From Bacteroidales bacterium UBA4293 (GTDB lineage Bacteria > Bacteroidota > Bacteroidia > Bacteroidales > Bacteroidaceae), in NCBI GenBank assembly GCA_002395835.1, contig DGVD01000011.1, positions 49,293 through 113,292 on the forward strand: 64,000 nucleotides of DNA, written 5' to 3'. How positions within the stretch are numbered: position 1 is the first letter of the stretch; each line of letters begins with the position of its first letter. This document shows, one piece after another, positions 1 through 9,473 of this stretch. The translations under genes and the position numbers were made by a program. The notes under the pieces were generated by a model. The model was not told where the DNA came from and did not search any database. It saw nothing but the letters and a program-made list of their open reading frames with translations.

Positions 1-1
1 T

Positions 2-1330
2 AATGCACCTGCTGCTATCGACGACTTGGTGAAGTGGGGCGTAAATTTCGATAAAAATGAGAATGGTGAATTTGATCTCCATAGAGAAGGAGGACATAGT
101 GAATTTCGTATTCTTCACCATGCCGATGATACAGGTTTCGAAATTCAGCGTGGCTTGATGCAGGCTGTCCGCAGAAACAAGAAAATCACGGTTTTGGAGA
201 ATCATTATGCCGTAGAAATCATTACTCAGCACCATATGGGTATTGAGGTTACTCGGAAAAGTAAGGACATAGAATGTTACGGAGCCTATATCCTGGATCC
301 TGATACTAAGAAAGTGGATACTTTCCTTAGCCGTGTCACACTGATGGCTACTGGTGGAACCGGTGCAGTCTATGCCACCACTTCCAATCCGAACATTGCC
401 ACGGGTGATGGTATTGCTATGGTTTATCGTGCCAAAGGAACGGTAAAGGATATGGAGTTCGTTCAGTTCCATCCTACCGTGCTCTATAATCCGGCAGAAA
501 CTCATCCTGCATACCTGATTACAGAGGCTATGCGAGGCTATGGAGGAATCCTTCGACTGCCAAACGGTGAGGAATTCATGCAGAAATATGATAAGCGCCT
601 GTCTTTGGCTCCTCGTGATATTGTGGCTCGTGCCATCGACCGTGAAATGAAGATTCATGGTATCAACCATGTCTGTCTGGATGTAACTCACAAGGATCCA
701 GAGGAGACTAAGCATCATTTCCCTAACATCTATGCTAAATGCAAGAGTATCGGAATAGATATTACCAAGGATTATATCCCTGTTTGTCCTAGTGCGCATT
801 ACATGTGTGGTGGTATAAAGGTGGATTTGAATGGTGAGAGTTCTATTCATCGTCTTTATGCGGTAGGTGAGTGTTCTTGCACGGGTCTTCACGGTGGAAA
901 CCGTCTGGCTAGCAATTCATTGATTGAGGCTGTGGTTTATGCAAAGTCTGCTGCAGAGCATTGTATCCAGGTAATTGATAATTATCAGTTCAATGATGAA
1001 ATTCCTGAATGGAATGATGAAGGCACGATGACCAATGAAGAAAAGGTGCTTATCGAGCAGGATAAGCGTGAGGTAGGTCAGGTCATGTCGAATTATGTGG
1101 GTATCGTTCGAAGTGACCTCCGTTTGCATCGTGCATGGAAACGTTTGGATTTGCTTTATGAAGAAACAGAGGAACTCTTTAAACGGGTAAAGCCTACCAA
1201 GGACATCTGTGAGCTGCGAAACATGATTAATGTGGGGTACCTCATAACTCGTCAGGCTATAGAGCGTAAGGAAAGTAGGGGGTTGCACTATACTGTAGAC
1301 TATCCTAAGCACGCCTATGACCAAAAGTAA
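2..1330 (+). CDS. nadB: L-aspartate oxidase, 5' end cut by the window
   Basis: FAD enzyme that oxidises L-aspartate to iminoaspartate, the first step of de novo NAD synthesis. The frame is open from base 2 and has no start in the window, so about the first 90 residues are missing. The visible part carries the family signatures: REGGHSEFRILHHADDTG near the start (substrate/FAD region), TGGTGAVYATTSNP, the succinate dehydrogenase-like block EFVQFHPT, and SAHYMCGGI followed by GLHGGNRLASNSL near the FAD-binding C-terminal half. The helical C-terminal domain is complete. It is followed 36 bp later by nadA and then nadC, so it heads a complete quinolinate operon. Confidence 0.96.
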   Translation, partial: NAPAAIDDLVKWGVNFDKNENGEFDLHREGGHSEFRILHHADDTGFEIQRGLMQAVRRNKKITVLENHYAVEIITQHHMGIEVTRKSKDIECYGAYILDPDTKKVDTFLSRVTLMATGGTGAVYATTSNPNIATGDGIAMVYRAKGTVKDMEFVQFHPTVLYNPAETHPAYLITEAMRGYGGILRLPNGEEFMQKYDKRLSLAPRDIVARAIDREMKIHGINHVCLDVTHKDPEETKHHFPNIYAKCKSIGIDITKDYIPVCPSAHYMCGGIKVDLNGESSIHRLYAVGECSCTGLHGGNRLASNSLIEAVVYAKSAAEHCIQVIDNYQFNDEIPEWNDEGTMTNEEKVLIEQDKREVGQVMSNYVGIVRSDLRLHRAWKRLDLLYEETEELFKRVKPTKDICELRNMINVGYLITRQAIERKESRGLHYTVDYPKHAYDQK

Positions 1331-1366
1331 TGCTTCTTGTCTCTGACTTATAAATAACTGATAGAA

Positions 1367-2359
1367 ATGATAAAGGATGAATGGAAAAAATTGGGTTATG
1401 TAAATGAGCCCATTCCTGAAGGTATAGACATCAAGGCTGAAATTCGTCGGATGTGTAAGGAGAAAAATGCTGTCATCATGGCGCATTATTATACAGAAGG
1501 GGAAATTCAGGATTTGGCCGATTTTGTGGGCGATAGCCTGGCACTGGCTCAGAAGGCTGCTACTACCGATGCAGATATCATTGTGATGTGTGGTGTGCAT
1601 TTCATGGGTGAGACCAACAAGATACTTTGTCCGGATAAAGTGGTGCTGGTTCCCGACTTGAATGCGTCATGTTCCTTGGCGGAAAGTTGCCCAGCCGATG
1701 AGTTTAAGAAATTTGTCAAAGCTCATCCAGGTTATACAGTGGTGAGCTATGTAAACACTACAGCTGCTACCAAGGCTGTTACGGATGTGGTTGTCACCAG
1801 TTCCAATGCCCGTCAGATTGTGGAGTCTTTCCCTCAAGATACTCCTATGATTTTCGGCCCGGATGAAAATCTGGGTAATTACATCAATAGCTTGACCGGT
1901 CGGAATATGGTGCTATGGCATGGAGCATGCCACGTACATGAACGTTTTTCCGTAGAAAAGATTCTTCAGGTAAAGGTGGAGCATCCACAAGCTAAGATTT
2001 TGGCTCATCCAGAATGCAAGGGTGCAGTATTGAAACTGGCCGATAAAGTGGGTAGTACGGCTGCTCTGTTGAAGTTTGCTCTTTCCGATGAGGCTCAAGA
2101 GTTTATCGTTGCTACAGAAAGTGGCATCTTGCATGAGATGCAGAAAGGTGCGCCAAACAAGGTGTTTATTCCTGCTCCTCCAAATGACAGCACTTGTGCT
2201 TGTAATGAATGCAACTTCATGAAGCTTATCAATCTTCAGAAACTTTACAACTGTTTGAAATATGAATGGCCAGCTATAGAGGTAGACCCTAAGGTGGCAA
2301 AGAAGGCCATTCGTCCTATCAACAAGATGTTGGAGATTTCTAAGAAACTAGGTCTTTAA
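1367..2359 (+). CDS. nadA: Quinolinate synthase A
   Basis: Condenses iminoaspartate (from NadB) with dihydroxyacetone phosphate to give quinolinate, using a [4Fe-4S] cluster. At 330 aa it is the usual length. Visible motifs are AHYYTEGEIQDLADFVGDS near the N-terminus (substrate loop) and three separated cysteine sites that fit the cluster ligands: VMCGVHFMGETN, HPECKGAV and CACNECNFMK. The start ATG follows nadB by 36 bp and nadC begins 31 bp after the stop, consistent with one transcript. No odd features. Confidence 0.97.
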   Translation: MIKDEWKKLGYVNEPIPEGIDIKAEIRRMCKEKNAVIMAHYYTEGEIQDLADFVGDSLALAQKAATTDADIIVMCGVHFMGETNKILCPDKVVLVPDLNASCSLAESCPADEFKKFVKAHPGYTVVSYVNTTAATKAVTDVVVTSSNARQIVESFPQDTPMIFGPDENLGNYINSLTGRNMVLWHGACHVHERFSVEKILQVKVEHPQAKILAHPECKGAVLKLADKVGSTAALLKFALSDEAQEFIVATESGILHEMQKGAPNKVFIPAPPNDSTCACNECNFMKLINLQKLYNCLKYEWPAIEVDPKVAKKAIRPINKMLEISKKLGL

Positions 2360-2390
2360 GTATTGGATTTAATCATTTAATATTAAAAAT

Positions 2391-3266
2391 ATGTTATCAG
2401 TAGACGAACTTAATGATAGGTTGATCGATTTAGCTTTTAGCGAGGATATTGGCGATGGAGACCATACCACACTCTGTTGCATTCCTAAAGATGCTATGGG
2501 TGAGAGTAAACTGCTCATTAAAGAAGAAGGTATATTTGCAGGTGTGGAAATCGCCAAGCAGGTATTCCATCGTTTTGATCCAGATTTGCAGGTAGAAGTC
2601 TATATTCAGGATGGAGCCCATGTAAAGCCAGGTGATATCGTCATGAGTGTGAAGGGACGTGAGCAGAGTCTCCTTCAGACAGAGCGCCTGATGCTGAATA
2701 TCTTACAACGTATGAGTGGTATAGCTACCATGACGCATAAATATCAGCAGGCACTGATAGATGCCGGAACAAAGACTCGTGTGTTAGACACGCGTAAGAC
2801 CACTCCTGGAATGCGTATGCTGGAAAAAGAGGCTGTAAAAATTGGTGGGGGCATGAATCACCGCATTGGTTTGTTTGATATGATTCTGCTTAAGGATAAT
2901 CATATTGATTTCTGCGGCGGAGTGCATAATGCCATTTCCAGAGCCAAGCAGTATTGCAAGGATAAGGGTAAGGATTTGAAGATAGAATGTGAAGTGCGCG
3001 ACTTTAAAGAGCTGGAACAAGCTTTAAATGAAGGTTGCGACCGTATTATGTTTGATAATTTCACACCCGAGGAAACCCGAAAGGCAGTAGAGATGGTTGG
3101 TGGTCGTTGTGAAACAGAATCTAGTGGAGGTATTACTTTCGACACGATGATACCTTATGCCAAGGCTGGTGTCGATTTTATCTCCTTTGGAGCTTTGACG
3201 CACAGTGTGAAAGGCTTGGATATGAGTTTTAAGGCTGCAGGCAGCGACAAGCTTAAGATAAAGTGA
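2391..3266 (+). CDS. nadC: Nicotinate-nucleotide pyrophosphorylase (carboxylating)
   Basis: Quinolinate phosphoribosyltransferase: converts quinolinate and PRPP to nicotinate mononucleotide, closing the nadBAC pathway. At 291 aa it is normal for the family. The diagnostic stretches are TRKTTPGMRMLEKEAVK, GGGMNHRIGLFDMILLKDNH (PRPP/quinolinate pocket) and the C-terminal barrel segment SSGGITFDTM with FISFGALTHS. It is the last gene of the operon: a strong hairpin follows 6 bp after the stop. Confidence 0.97.
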   Translation: MLSVDELNDRLIDLAFSEDIGDGDHTTLCCIPKDAMGESKLLIKEEGIFAGVEIAKQVFHRFDPDLQVEVYIQDGAHVKPGDIVMSVKGREQSLLQTERLMLNILQRMSGIATMTHKYQQALIDAGTKTRVLDTRKTTPGMRMLEKEAVKIGGGMNHRIGLFDMILLKDNHIDFCGGVHNAISRAKQYCKDKGKDLKIECEVRDFKELEQALNEGCDRIMFDNFTPEETRKAVEMVGGRCETESSGGITFDTMIPYAKAGVDFISFGALTHSVKGLDMSFKAAGSDKLKIK

Positions 3267-3272
3267 ATAAAG

Positions 3273-3297
3273 AGGCTCGGAAATTTCCGAGCCTTTA
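3273..3297. terminator. Bidirectional terminator between nadC and aroE
   Basis: A perfect 22-bp palindrome (3273-3294, AGGCTCGGAAA and its complement) sits between the convergent nadC and aroE genes. Short T-rich stretches lie on both sides, so it can end transcripts from either strand. Confidence 0.85.
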
Positions 3298-3300
3298 TTA

Positions 3301-4047
3301 TTATTTGTTCCAAAAATCCCAAGATGCTATTGCTTGCAGTAGCAGCATTTCCATTCCATTCTTGATTTTAGCACCTTGTTGTGCCCCTTTCTGAAGGAAG
3401 AGAGTCTCTTCAGGATTGTAGATCAAATCGTAGAGCAGATGCTTGGATGTCAAAGCCTCGTAGGGAAGTTCCGGGCACTCGTTCACATGAGGGTACATGC
3501 CGCTAGGAGTGCAATTCACTATCACGGTGTATTCTTCAAGGAGTTCCGGCGTAACATCTTTATAAGTAATGTTGGATTCAGAAGGGCGGCGTGACACACC
3601 TTTTACTTCCAGATTCAATTTCGTTTCCAGCCCATATCGTACAGCCTTCGATGCACCTCCTGTGCACCCTAGAATCAGTGCTTTCTTATGATGAGGCTCC
3701 AGCAGGGGCTGAATACTCTTTACAAAGCCTATTACATCTGAATTGAATCCTTTCAGATGAAGCTTTTTCCCGTTCCGTGTAATGCGGATTACGTTCACTG
3801 CCCCTATAGCCTGGGCTTCCTCAGAAAGATCATTTAAGTAAGGAATTATGAGCTGCTTATAAGGAATGGTGACGTTCAATCCACACAGCTCTGGATTCTC
3901 TAAAATGATTTCTTTGGCAAAACCTATTTCTGGTATCTCGAAATTGAGGTATTCCGCATCAATGTTTTCATCCTGAAACTTTCTGTTGAAAAAATCTCGG
4001 GAAAAAGAGTGTCCTAAGGGGTAGCCCAGTAAGCCGTATTTTTTCAT
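3301..4047 (-). CDS. aroE: Shikimate dehydrogenase
   Basis: Reduces 3-dehydroshikimate to shikimate with NADPH in aromatic amino acid synthesis. At 248 aa it is on the short side, as is common in Bacteroidetes. The N-terminal shikimate site reads GYPLGHSFSRDFFN, and the catalytic lysine/aspartate region includes NVTIPYK and FNSDVIGF. The dinucleotide loop is GCTGGASKAV, a slight variant of the usual GxGGAxxA. It follows menG by 6 bp and is the last gene of a phoH-purC-menG-aroE operon. Confidence 0.95.
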   Translation of the reverse strand: MKKYGLLGYPLGHSFSRDFFNRKFQDENIDAEYLNFEIPEIGFAKEIILENPELCGLNVTIPYKQLIIPYLNDLSEEAQAIGAVNVIRITRNGKKLHLKGFNSDVIGFVKSIQPLLEPHHKKALILGCTGGASKAVRYGLETKLNLEVKGVSRRPSESNITYKDVTPELLEEYTVIVNCTPSGMYPHVNECPELPYEALTSKHLLYDLIYNPEETLFLQKGAQQGAKIKNGMEMLLLQAIASWDFWNK

Positions 4048-4053
4048 AATGAA

Positions 4054-4794
4054 TTATTTTATGGCAATGTAGCAAGTACAAATTCCGAAGGTAAGGCGTT
4101 TCCACCATACTTGACTAAAGCCGGCCTTCTTGAGAATTGTCTCCATAACTTCGGCCTGTGGAAAAGCCTCCATGGAAGATGGAAGATAAGTGTAGGCACT
4201 GTCGTCATGAGAAATTAAGCGGCCTATGAAAGGCATGACTACATGAGCATAAATCCAGAACAGTTGTTTCATGGGAAAGTGAACAGGAACACTTAATTCC
4301 AGTAGTACCAGTGGCTGATGAGGACGGAGTATGCGCTGCATTTCCTGTAATCCATCATCCAGATGGGCAAAGTTGCGAGCACCGAAGGCCACTGTGATGG
4401 CATCTATGCTATTGTCCTTGAACGATAAACCTTTGCAGCAATCTTCATTTTGGAAGGTTATAGAATCTTGCAGCCCAATCTTTGCCACCTTTTCCCTACC
4501 TACAGCCATCATTCCTTCGGATATGTCTATACCGATGATTTGCTCTGGCTGAAGCGTGCGGAAGGCTTGTATGGCAAAATCTCCCGTACCCGTAGCTATA
4601 TCCACTAAAACTTTGGGTTGGAAAGGTTTAAGCTTGTTGATGGCATATCGTCTCCACCACCGGTCAATCCCCAGTGAAAGCGTATGATTGAGCTTGTCAT
4701 ACGTATGTGAGATTTTGTCGAACATACGTGTGACTTGCTCAGTCTTGTCTTGTTCCGGATTGTAAGGCTTGATGTCTTCTTGCTTATAGCCCAT
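4054..4794 (-). CDS. menG: Demethylmenaquinone methyltransferase (UbiE/MenG)
   Basis: SAM-dependent C-methyltransferase for the last step of menaquinone synthesis. At 246 aa it is the usual size. SAM motif I is DIATGTGDFAI, and the family segments YDKLNHTLSLGIDRWWRR and VAFGARNF are present. The C-terminus WKRLTFGICTCYIAIK is typical of UbiE/MenG. Its start codon overlaps the purC stop codon (TAATG, minus strand), so translation is probably coupled. MenG rather than UbiE is inferred from the anaerobic Bacteroidales context. Confidence 0.94.
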   Translation of the reverse strand: MGYKQEDIKPYNPEQDKTEQVTRMFDKISHTYDKLNHTLSLGIDRWWRRYAINKLKPFQPKVLVDIATGTGDFAIQAFRTLQPEQIIGIDISEGMMAVGREKVAKIGLQDSITFQNEDCCKGLSFKDNSIDAITVAFGARNFAHLDDGLQEMQRILRPHQPLVLLELSVPVHFPMKQLFWIYAHVVMPFIGRLISHDDSAYTYLPSSMEAFPQAEVMETILKKAGFSQVWWKRLTFGICTCYIAIK

Positions 4795-5741
4795 TATTTG
4801 GATGCCAGATAAGCTGTTACGTTCTTTTCAATGCGCTGGTTCAGTTCATCCGCATTCACAGCTTTGAACTCCTCACCGGTAATATGTTCATAGAGTTCAA
4901 TGTAACGTTGTGAAATACTCTCCACAATTTCGTCAGTCATTTCAGGAACCTGCTGCCCAGCTTTTCCTTGGAAGCCATTGTCCATCAGCCATTCACGGAC
5001 GAATTCTTTAGAAAGCTGTTTCTGAGGCAGTCCGGCATCGAACTTCTCTTGATAGCCCTCTGCATAGAAATAGCGTGATGAGTCTGGGGTGTGGATTTCA
5101 TCCATGAGATAAATTTCACCGTTGTGTTTTCCAAACTCATATTTGGTATCAACCAGAATCAGTCCTCGCTTGGCAGCAATCTCAGTACCGCGAGCAAAGA
5201 GGGCCAAGGTGTATTTCTCCAGAATATCGTATTCTTCAGGAGTGGCCAGGCCTTTGGCCAGAATTTCTTCTTTGGAGATGTCAGCGTCGTGCTCACCAAT
5301 CTCAGCTTTGGTAGTAGGAGTGATGATTGGGGTAGGGAACTTCTGGTTTTCTTTCATTCCGTCAGGGAGTTTCACTCCGCAAATTTCGCGAACGCCACTC
5401 TTATAAGCTCTCCATGCGCTTCCGCAAAGGTAGCCACGTACAATCATTTCTACAGGAAAGCCTTCGCACAGTACACCTGCAGTTACCATAGGGTCTGGTG
5501 TGGATAGCTTCCAGTTAGGGCAGATGTCGGTAGTAGCATCTAGGAACTTAGCTGCAATCTGGTTGAGGATTTGTCCCTTGAAAGGGATTCCTTTAGGAAG
5601 AATGACGTCGAATGCAGAGATACGGTCGGTAGCTACCATGACCAGCAGCTCGTCGTTAATGTTATACACATCGCGTACTTTTCCGTGATAAACGCTTTTC
5701 TGACCTGGAAAATTATAATCGGTCGCTGTTAATGCTTTCAT
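4794..5741 (-). CDS. purC: Phosphoribosylaminoimidazole-succinocarboxamide synthase
   Basis: SAICAR synthetase: ATP-dependent ligation of aspartate to CAIR in purine synthesis. At 315 aa it belongs to the longer bacterial/fungal-like SAICAR synthase form. Visible motifs are GKVRDVYNI at the N-terminus, VATDRISAFDVILP, EMIVRGYLCGSAWRAY and LVDTKYEFG with DEIHTPDSSRYF (ATP/Mg site). It lies 11 bp after phoH and overlaps menG by 1 bp. Confidence 0.97.
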   Translation of the reverse strand: MKALTATDYNFPGQKSVYHGKVRDVYNINDELLVMVATDRISAFDVILPKGIPFKGQILNQIAAKFLDATTDICPNWKLSTPDPMVTAGVLCEGFPVEMIVRGYLCGSAWRAYKSGVREICGVKLPDGMKENQKFPTPIITPTTKAEIGEHDADISKEEILAKGLATPEEYDILEKYTLALFARGTEIAAKRGLILVDTKYEFGKHNGEIYLMDEIHTPDSSRYFYAEGYQEKFDAGLPQKQLSKEFVREWLMDNGFQGKAGQQVPEMTDEIVESISQRYIELYEHITGEEFKAVNADELNQRIEKNVTAYLASK

Positions 5742-5752
5742 GTTCGTATATA

Positions 5753-6775
5753 TTAATTGTTAGACTCATTTTTTTGTTCAGCAGCCTTTTGTGCCTCTTT
5801 TTCGTTGCGCATGGCCTCACGCAGAGATTTGCGTACCTCATCATATTTCTCGTAGGCCTCTACAATGCTGGTAACTAGTTTGTGACGCACAATGTCGCTC
5901 TTGTCCAGCATAATAAAGCTGATGCCTTTTACATCCTTGAGAATATGCATGGCTTCTATCAAGCCGGAACGTTGGCTGGAAGGAAGGTCTATTTGCGTCA
6001 TGTCGCCCGTGACAATCATCTTCGTGTTCATACCCATACGTGTCAGGAACATCTTGATTTGTTGATTTGTGGTGTTCTGGGCTTCATCTAAGATGACCAC
6101 GGCATCATTGAGGGTACGGCCTCGCATAAATGCCAGAGGGGCGATTTGGATGACGTTGGTTTCCATGTATTCCTTCAGTTTCACGGCAGGAATCATATCT
6201 TGCAGCGCATCATAGAGGGGCTGCAGATAAGGGTCAATCTTTTCCTTCATGTCACCCGGAAGGAATCCCAGCTTTTCTCCAGCTTCCACGGCAGGTCTAC
6301 TCAGGATGATTTTCTTTATCTCCTTATTTTTAAGGGCTCTAACCGCTAAGGCTATGGCTGTATATGTTTTTCCGGAACCGGCGGGGCCCACGGCAAAGAT
6401 CATGTCACTACTTGAAAAGGCTTGCACCATTTTCTTTTGATTGGCGCTGCGTGGCAGAATAGGCCTTCCGCTGATGCTGAATAGGATTACGTCATCATTT
6501 TCATCAGGCTGTTTGGATGGCTTGCCATTCACAAAAGCCAGGATGACCTCTTCGGTTAAGGAATTGTACTTCTCGCAGTGCTTTTCCAGTTTTTGGATGG
6601 TTTCTTCAAAATGTGCCAGCTCTTCCTCGTCGCCCATAGCTCGGATTACATTTCCACGAGCCACAATCCGTAATTTAGGGTATAAGGCTTTTATCATTTG
6701 AATATGAACATTGTTCACGCCATAAAAGGCCACTGGGTCCACATCCTCCAGAACGATATGTTTTTCTATCATCAA
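5753..6775 (-). CDS. phoH: PhoH-like ATPase
   Basis: Member of the PhoH/YbeZ family of P-loop ATPases linked to RNA metabolism. At 340 aa the length is typical. An N-terminal KH-like segment precedes the ATPase core with Walker A GPAGSGKTYTA and Walker B VVILDEAQNTT, then MIVTGDMTQIDLP (sensor) and GISFIMLDKSDIVRH. The C-terminal tail is charged and glutamate/lysine-rich. It is the first gene of the minus-strand operon ending with aroE; a candidate promoter lies just upstream. Confidence 0.93.
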   Translation of the reverse strand: MMIEKHIVLEDVDPVAFYGVNNVHIQMIKALYPKLRIVARGNVIRAMGDEEELAHFEETIQKLEKHCEKYNSLTEEVILAFVNGKPSKQPDENDDVILFSISGRPILPRSANQKKMVQAFSSSDMIFAVGPAGSGKTYTAIALAVRALKNKEIKKIILSRPAVEAGEKLGFLPGDMKEKIDPYLQPLYDALQDMIPAVKLKEYMETNVIQIAPLAFMRGRTLNDAVVILDEAQNTTNQQIKMFLTRMGMNTKMIVTGDMTQIDLPSSQRSGLIEAMHILKDVKGISFIMLDKSDIVRHKLVTSIVEAYEKYDEVRKSLREAMRNEKEAQKAAEQKNESNN

Positions 6776-6799
6776 ATTCTTTTATTCTTTAATTTGCTG

Positions 6800-6848
6800 C
6801 AAAAATAATGAAATTATTTTATTCTTATCCCCAATTGCCTTATCTTTG
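6800..6848. promoter_or_regulatory. Divergent -7 boxes for phoH and the DUF5715 gene
   Basis: The minus strand carries TATTTTTG (6800-6807) ahead of phoH. The plus strand carries TATCTTTG (6841-6848) ahead of the gene at 6870. Both match the Bacteroidetes -7 element TAnnTTTG. No clear -33 TTTG is seen for either, so these are candidates. Confidence 0.55.
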
Positions 6849-6869
6849 TACACGTAATAAAGAAAAATA

Positions 6870-7769
6870 ATGAAGCTAGAAGATATAAAGAAACTTTTCA
6901 CGAAGGAAGGGTTTCTCCAGTGGGTAAGGGAGTTGAATGGCCAGCAGCGCTATATAGCCTGTTTTTTGATTGCAGTTTTGTTTCTAGGATTGGTGCGTTG
7001 GATATTTGATCCGGGCCATCCTAAGTATGAAACTGTGCAAGATGAATCGTCCAGTCTGGTTACGCAGGCTAGTCCAGAAACGGAAGGGAATGAGCTTACT
7101 GAAGCTGAGCCTGGAAGCGAGGAAGGTGCTGTAGCAGAGGATGAAAAGGCTAATACGAATCGTCAGGGCAACCGAACCTGGCCTTATTTTGTGAATCAGC
7201 CTATCCGGAGCTATGTGCATGATAAGGATTTTGGCGATGGTAATGACATTCAGCTTACTGCGGCCAGAAAGAATGGCATAAGCGTGGATATTCCCACCCG
7301 TGAAGATGCACAGAAACTGGTAGATAAAGGGCAGTTGGTTTGGGTAGGAGCCAGTCCCTTGTTCTATTTGGACGATTTGCATCACTCCATTCCTTATCTG
7401 GTACCCAAAGCTTACCGGCTGTTGAACCGTATTGGCATTAATTTCATCGATTCCTTGCAGAGCAAGGGCGTTCCACCTCATAAGATTATTGTCACCTCTG
7501 TACTACGTTCTGAAGAGGACGTGACTCGTCTTAAGCGCCAGAATGGGAATGCAGTCTCTGAATCTGCGCATGCCTATGCCACTACCTTCGATATCAGCTA
7601 TACCAAGTATGATGAGATGGCTGATGACCCTATGAAGATTCATGATGGGAAGAGGGAAATTCTCATGAAACGGGCTCTGGGTGAGGTATTGCGTGATTTG
7701 CGCTACGAGGGCCGTTGTTATGTAAAATATGAGGTAAAGCAGGGATGTTTTCATATTACGGTAAGGTAA
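6870..7769 (+). CDS. DUF5715-type, M15 peptidase-like envelope protein
   Basis: A 299-aa protein with one membrane segment at about residues 28-46 (IACFLIAVLFLGLVRWIF) and an acidic linker (about 50-100). The C-terminal domain resembles the D-Ala-D-Ala carboxypeptidase (M15/VanY-like) fold: VTSVLRSEEDVTRLK, then SAHAYATTFDIS (a His...Asp zinc-ligand arrangement) and a final FHITVR that could supply the third ligand. I infer a periplasmic peptidoglycan or peptide hydrolase; activity is unproven. It lies 4 bp before truA and probably shares its transcript. Confidence 0.75.
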   Translation: MKLEDIKKLFTKEGFLQWVRELNGQQRYIACFLIAVLFLGLVRWIFDPGHPKYETVQDESSSLVTQASPETEGNELTEAEPGSEEGAVAEDEKANTNRQGNRTWPYFVNQPIRSYVHDKDFGDGNDIQLTAARKNGISVDIPTREDAQKLVDKGQLVWVGASPLFYLDDLHHSIPYLVPKAYRLLNRIGINFIDSLQSKGVPPHKIIVTSVLRSEEDVTRLKRQNGNAVSESAHAYATTFDISYTKYDEMADDPMKIHDGKREILMKRALGEVLRDLRYEGRCYVKYEVKQGCFHITVR

Positions 7770-7773
7770 GACG

Positions 7774-8523
7774 ATGCGATATTTCATAGAATTGGCCTAC
7801 GATGGCTCTGCTTATCACGGATGGCAGGTACAGCCCAATGACATCAGTGTTCAGGAAGTGCTTACCCGGTGTTTAAGCACCTTGTTGGGCCGGGATACTG
7901 AGATTGTGGGTGCTGGCCGGACGGATGCCGGGGTGAATGCCCGCCTGATGGTGGCGCATTTCGATGTGGAAAACGGAATAGATACGGAATATCTTGCGGA
8001 TAAGTTGAACCGGATGCTTCCTTCCGACATCTGTATTTATCGCATACGGGCTGTGAAGGATGATGCTCATGCTCGCTTTTCTGCTACTTACCGAACCTAT
8101 CATTATTACGTGCATCACCAGAAAAATCCGTTCCTTCGCAGTTATAGCTATCGGGTCCCAGGTAAAGAGTTGGACTATGCCCTGATGAACAAGGCAGCAG
8201 CCATTCTTTATGAATATAAGGATTTTACCAGCTTCAGCAAGCTCCATACCGATGTGAAGACAAACGATTGTCAAATCATGAAGGCAGAGTGGATTAACCT
8301 GAAGGGGGATCAGTGGGTGTTCGAGATTCAGGCCAATCGTTTCTTGCGGAATATGGTGCGGGCCATTGTGGGCACACTGGTAGAGGTGGGCCGTGGAAAA
8401 CTTACCTTGGAAGGTTTTCGCCGTATCATTGAACAGAAAGATCGGTGCAGCGCGGGAATGTCCATGCCTGGAAATGCCTTGTTTCTGGTCGGCATAGGCT
8501 ATCCCCATGATATTTATAAGTAA
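7774..8523 (+). CDS. truA: tRNA pseudouridine(38-40) synthase
   Basis: Isomerises uridines 38-40 in the tRNA anticodon arm. At 249 aa it is normal. The catalytic aspartate lies in GAGRTDAGVNAR; the usual histidine after GV is asparagine here. Other family blocks are AYDGSAYHGWQ at the N-terminus, RTYHYYVH, and NRFLRNMVRAIVGTLVEVG near the C-terminus. It is 4 bp after the DUF5715 gene and 5 bp before the EamA transporter gene. Confidence 0.95.
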   Translation: MRYFIELAYDGSAYHGWQVQPNDISVQEVLTRCLSTLLGRDTEIVGAGRTDAGVNARLMVAHFDVENGIDTEYLADKLNRMLPSDICIYRIRAVKDDAHARFSATYRTYHYYVHHQKNPFLRSYSYRVPGKELDYALMNKAAAILYEYKDFTSFSKLHTDVKTNDCQIMKAEWINLKGDQWVFEIQANRFLRNMVRAIVGTLVEVGRGKLTLEGFRRIIEQKDRCSAGMSMPGNALFLVGIGYPHDIYK

Positions 8524-8528
8524 GGATT

Positions 8529-9446
8529 ATGTGGCTCTCATTAGCATTTGTTTCTGCCTTTCTGCTGGGATTTTACGATGTGTGTAAGAAAAAATCACTT
8601 CGTAACAATGCCGTCATCCCTGTCTTGTGGCTGAATACGCTGATTTGCTCGCTTATCTTTTTGCCATTCATTGTTCTCACTGCCACAGGGCATATTTCCT
8701 CAGAAAGCATTTTTTATACGCCCACTCACGGTTGGGCTGTGCAGAAATATATTGTGCTAAAATCGTGCATTGTACTCAGCTCTTGGATTTTCGGCTATTT
8801 CGGCATCAAGCATCTGCCCATTACCATTGTGGGGCCTATCAATGCCACCCGCCCGGTGCTTTCGCTGGTAGGGGCATTGCTCATCTTCGGTGAGCGACTG
8901 AATTTTCTTCAGTGGATTGGTGTGCTCTTGGCTATCTTATCTATCTATTTGCTTTCGCTGAATGGGAAGAAGGAAGGAATTGATTTCAAGAGCGACAAAT
9001 GGGTTATTTTTGTGGTGCTGTCGGCCGTACTGGGTGCTTTGAGCGGCTTGTATGATAAATTCCTGATGGCTCCCGTAGAGAGTGGCGGAGTGGGATTGCC
9101 ACGCATGGAGGTGCAGTCTTGGTACAACCTATATCAGTTTGTGCTGATGCTGTTTGTGCTGTTGTTCCTCTGGTATCCTACCCATAAGCGGACTACCCCC
9201 TTTCATTGGAACTGGTACATTATTTTCATTTCCATCTTCCTTTCTGCTGCCGATTTCGCCTACTTCTACTCGTTGAGTATGGAAGGAGCCATGATAGCCG
9301 TTGTTTCTATGGCACGCCGAAGTAGTGTGGTGGTATCTTTCTTGGTGGGAGCCATGGTATTTCATGAGAAGAACCTGAAGATGAAAGCCATCGACCTGGC
9401 ATTGATCTTGCTGGGTATGTTCTTCCTGTGGCTAGGAACCAGTTAA
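8529..9446 (+). CDS. EamA/DMT-family transporter
   Basis: A 305-aa integral membrane protein of the drug/metabolite transporter superfamily. Two related halves of about five hydrophobic helices each are visible. The EamA signature is seen in ITIVGPINATRPVLSLVGAL followed by the LNFLQWIGVLLAI helix, and in the second half by VVSMARRSSVVVSFLVGAM with FHEKNLKMKAIDLALI. The substrate cannot be predicted from sequence. It lies inside the DUF5715-truA-DUF3256 transcript. Confidence 0.88.
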   Translation: MWLSLAFVSAFLLGFYDVCKKKSLRNNAVIPVLWLNTLICSLIFLPFIVLTATGHISSESIFYTPTHGWAVQKYIVLKSCIVLSSWIFGYFGIKHLPITIVGPINATRPVLSLVGALLIFGERLNFLQWIGVLLAILSIYLLSLNGKKEGIDFKSDKWVIFVVLSAVLGALSGLYDKFLMAPVESGGVGLPRMEVQSWYNLYQFVLMLFVLLFLWYPTHKRTTPFHWNWYIIFISIFLSAADFAYFYSLSMEGAMIAVVSMARRSSVVVSFLVGAMVFHEKNLKMKAIDLALILLGMFFLWLGTS

Positions 9447-9473
9447 ACATTTTGGCAAATAAAAATATAAGAT

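Noticed and set aside
917..1600. Long minus-strand frame opposite nadB/nadA
   Set aside because: Antisense shadow of two clear enzyme genes; no family pattern. The same applies to frames opposite truA (7873-8508), the Ntn hydrolase (20780-21769), pfkB (61951-62553) and gap (63318-63911).
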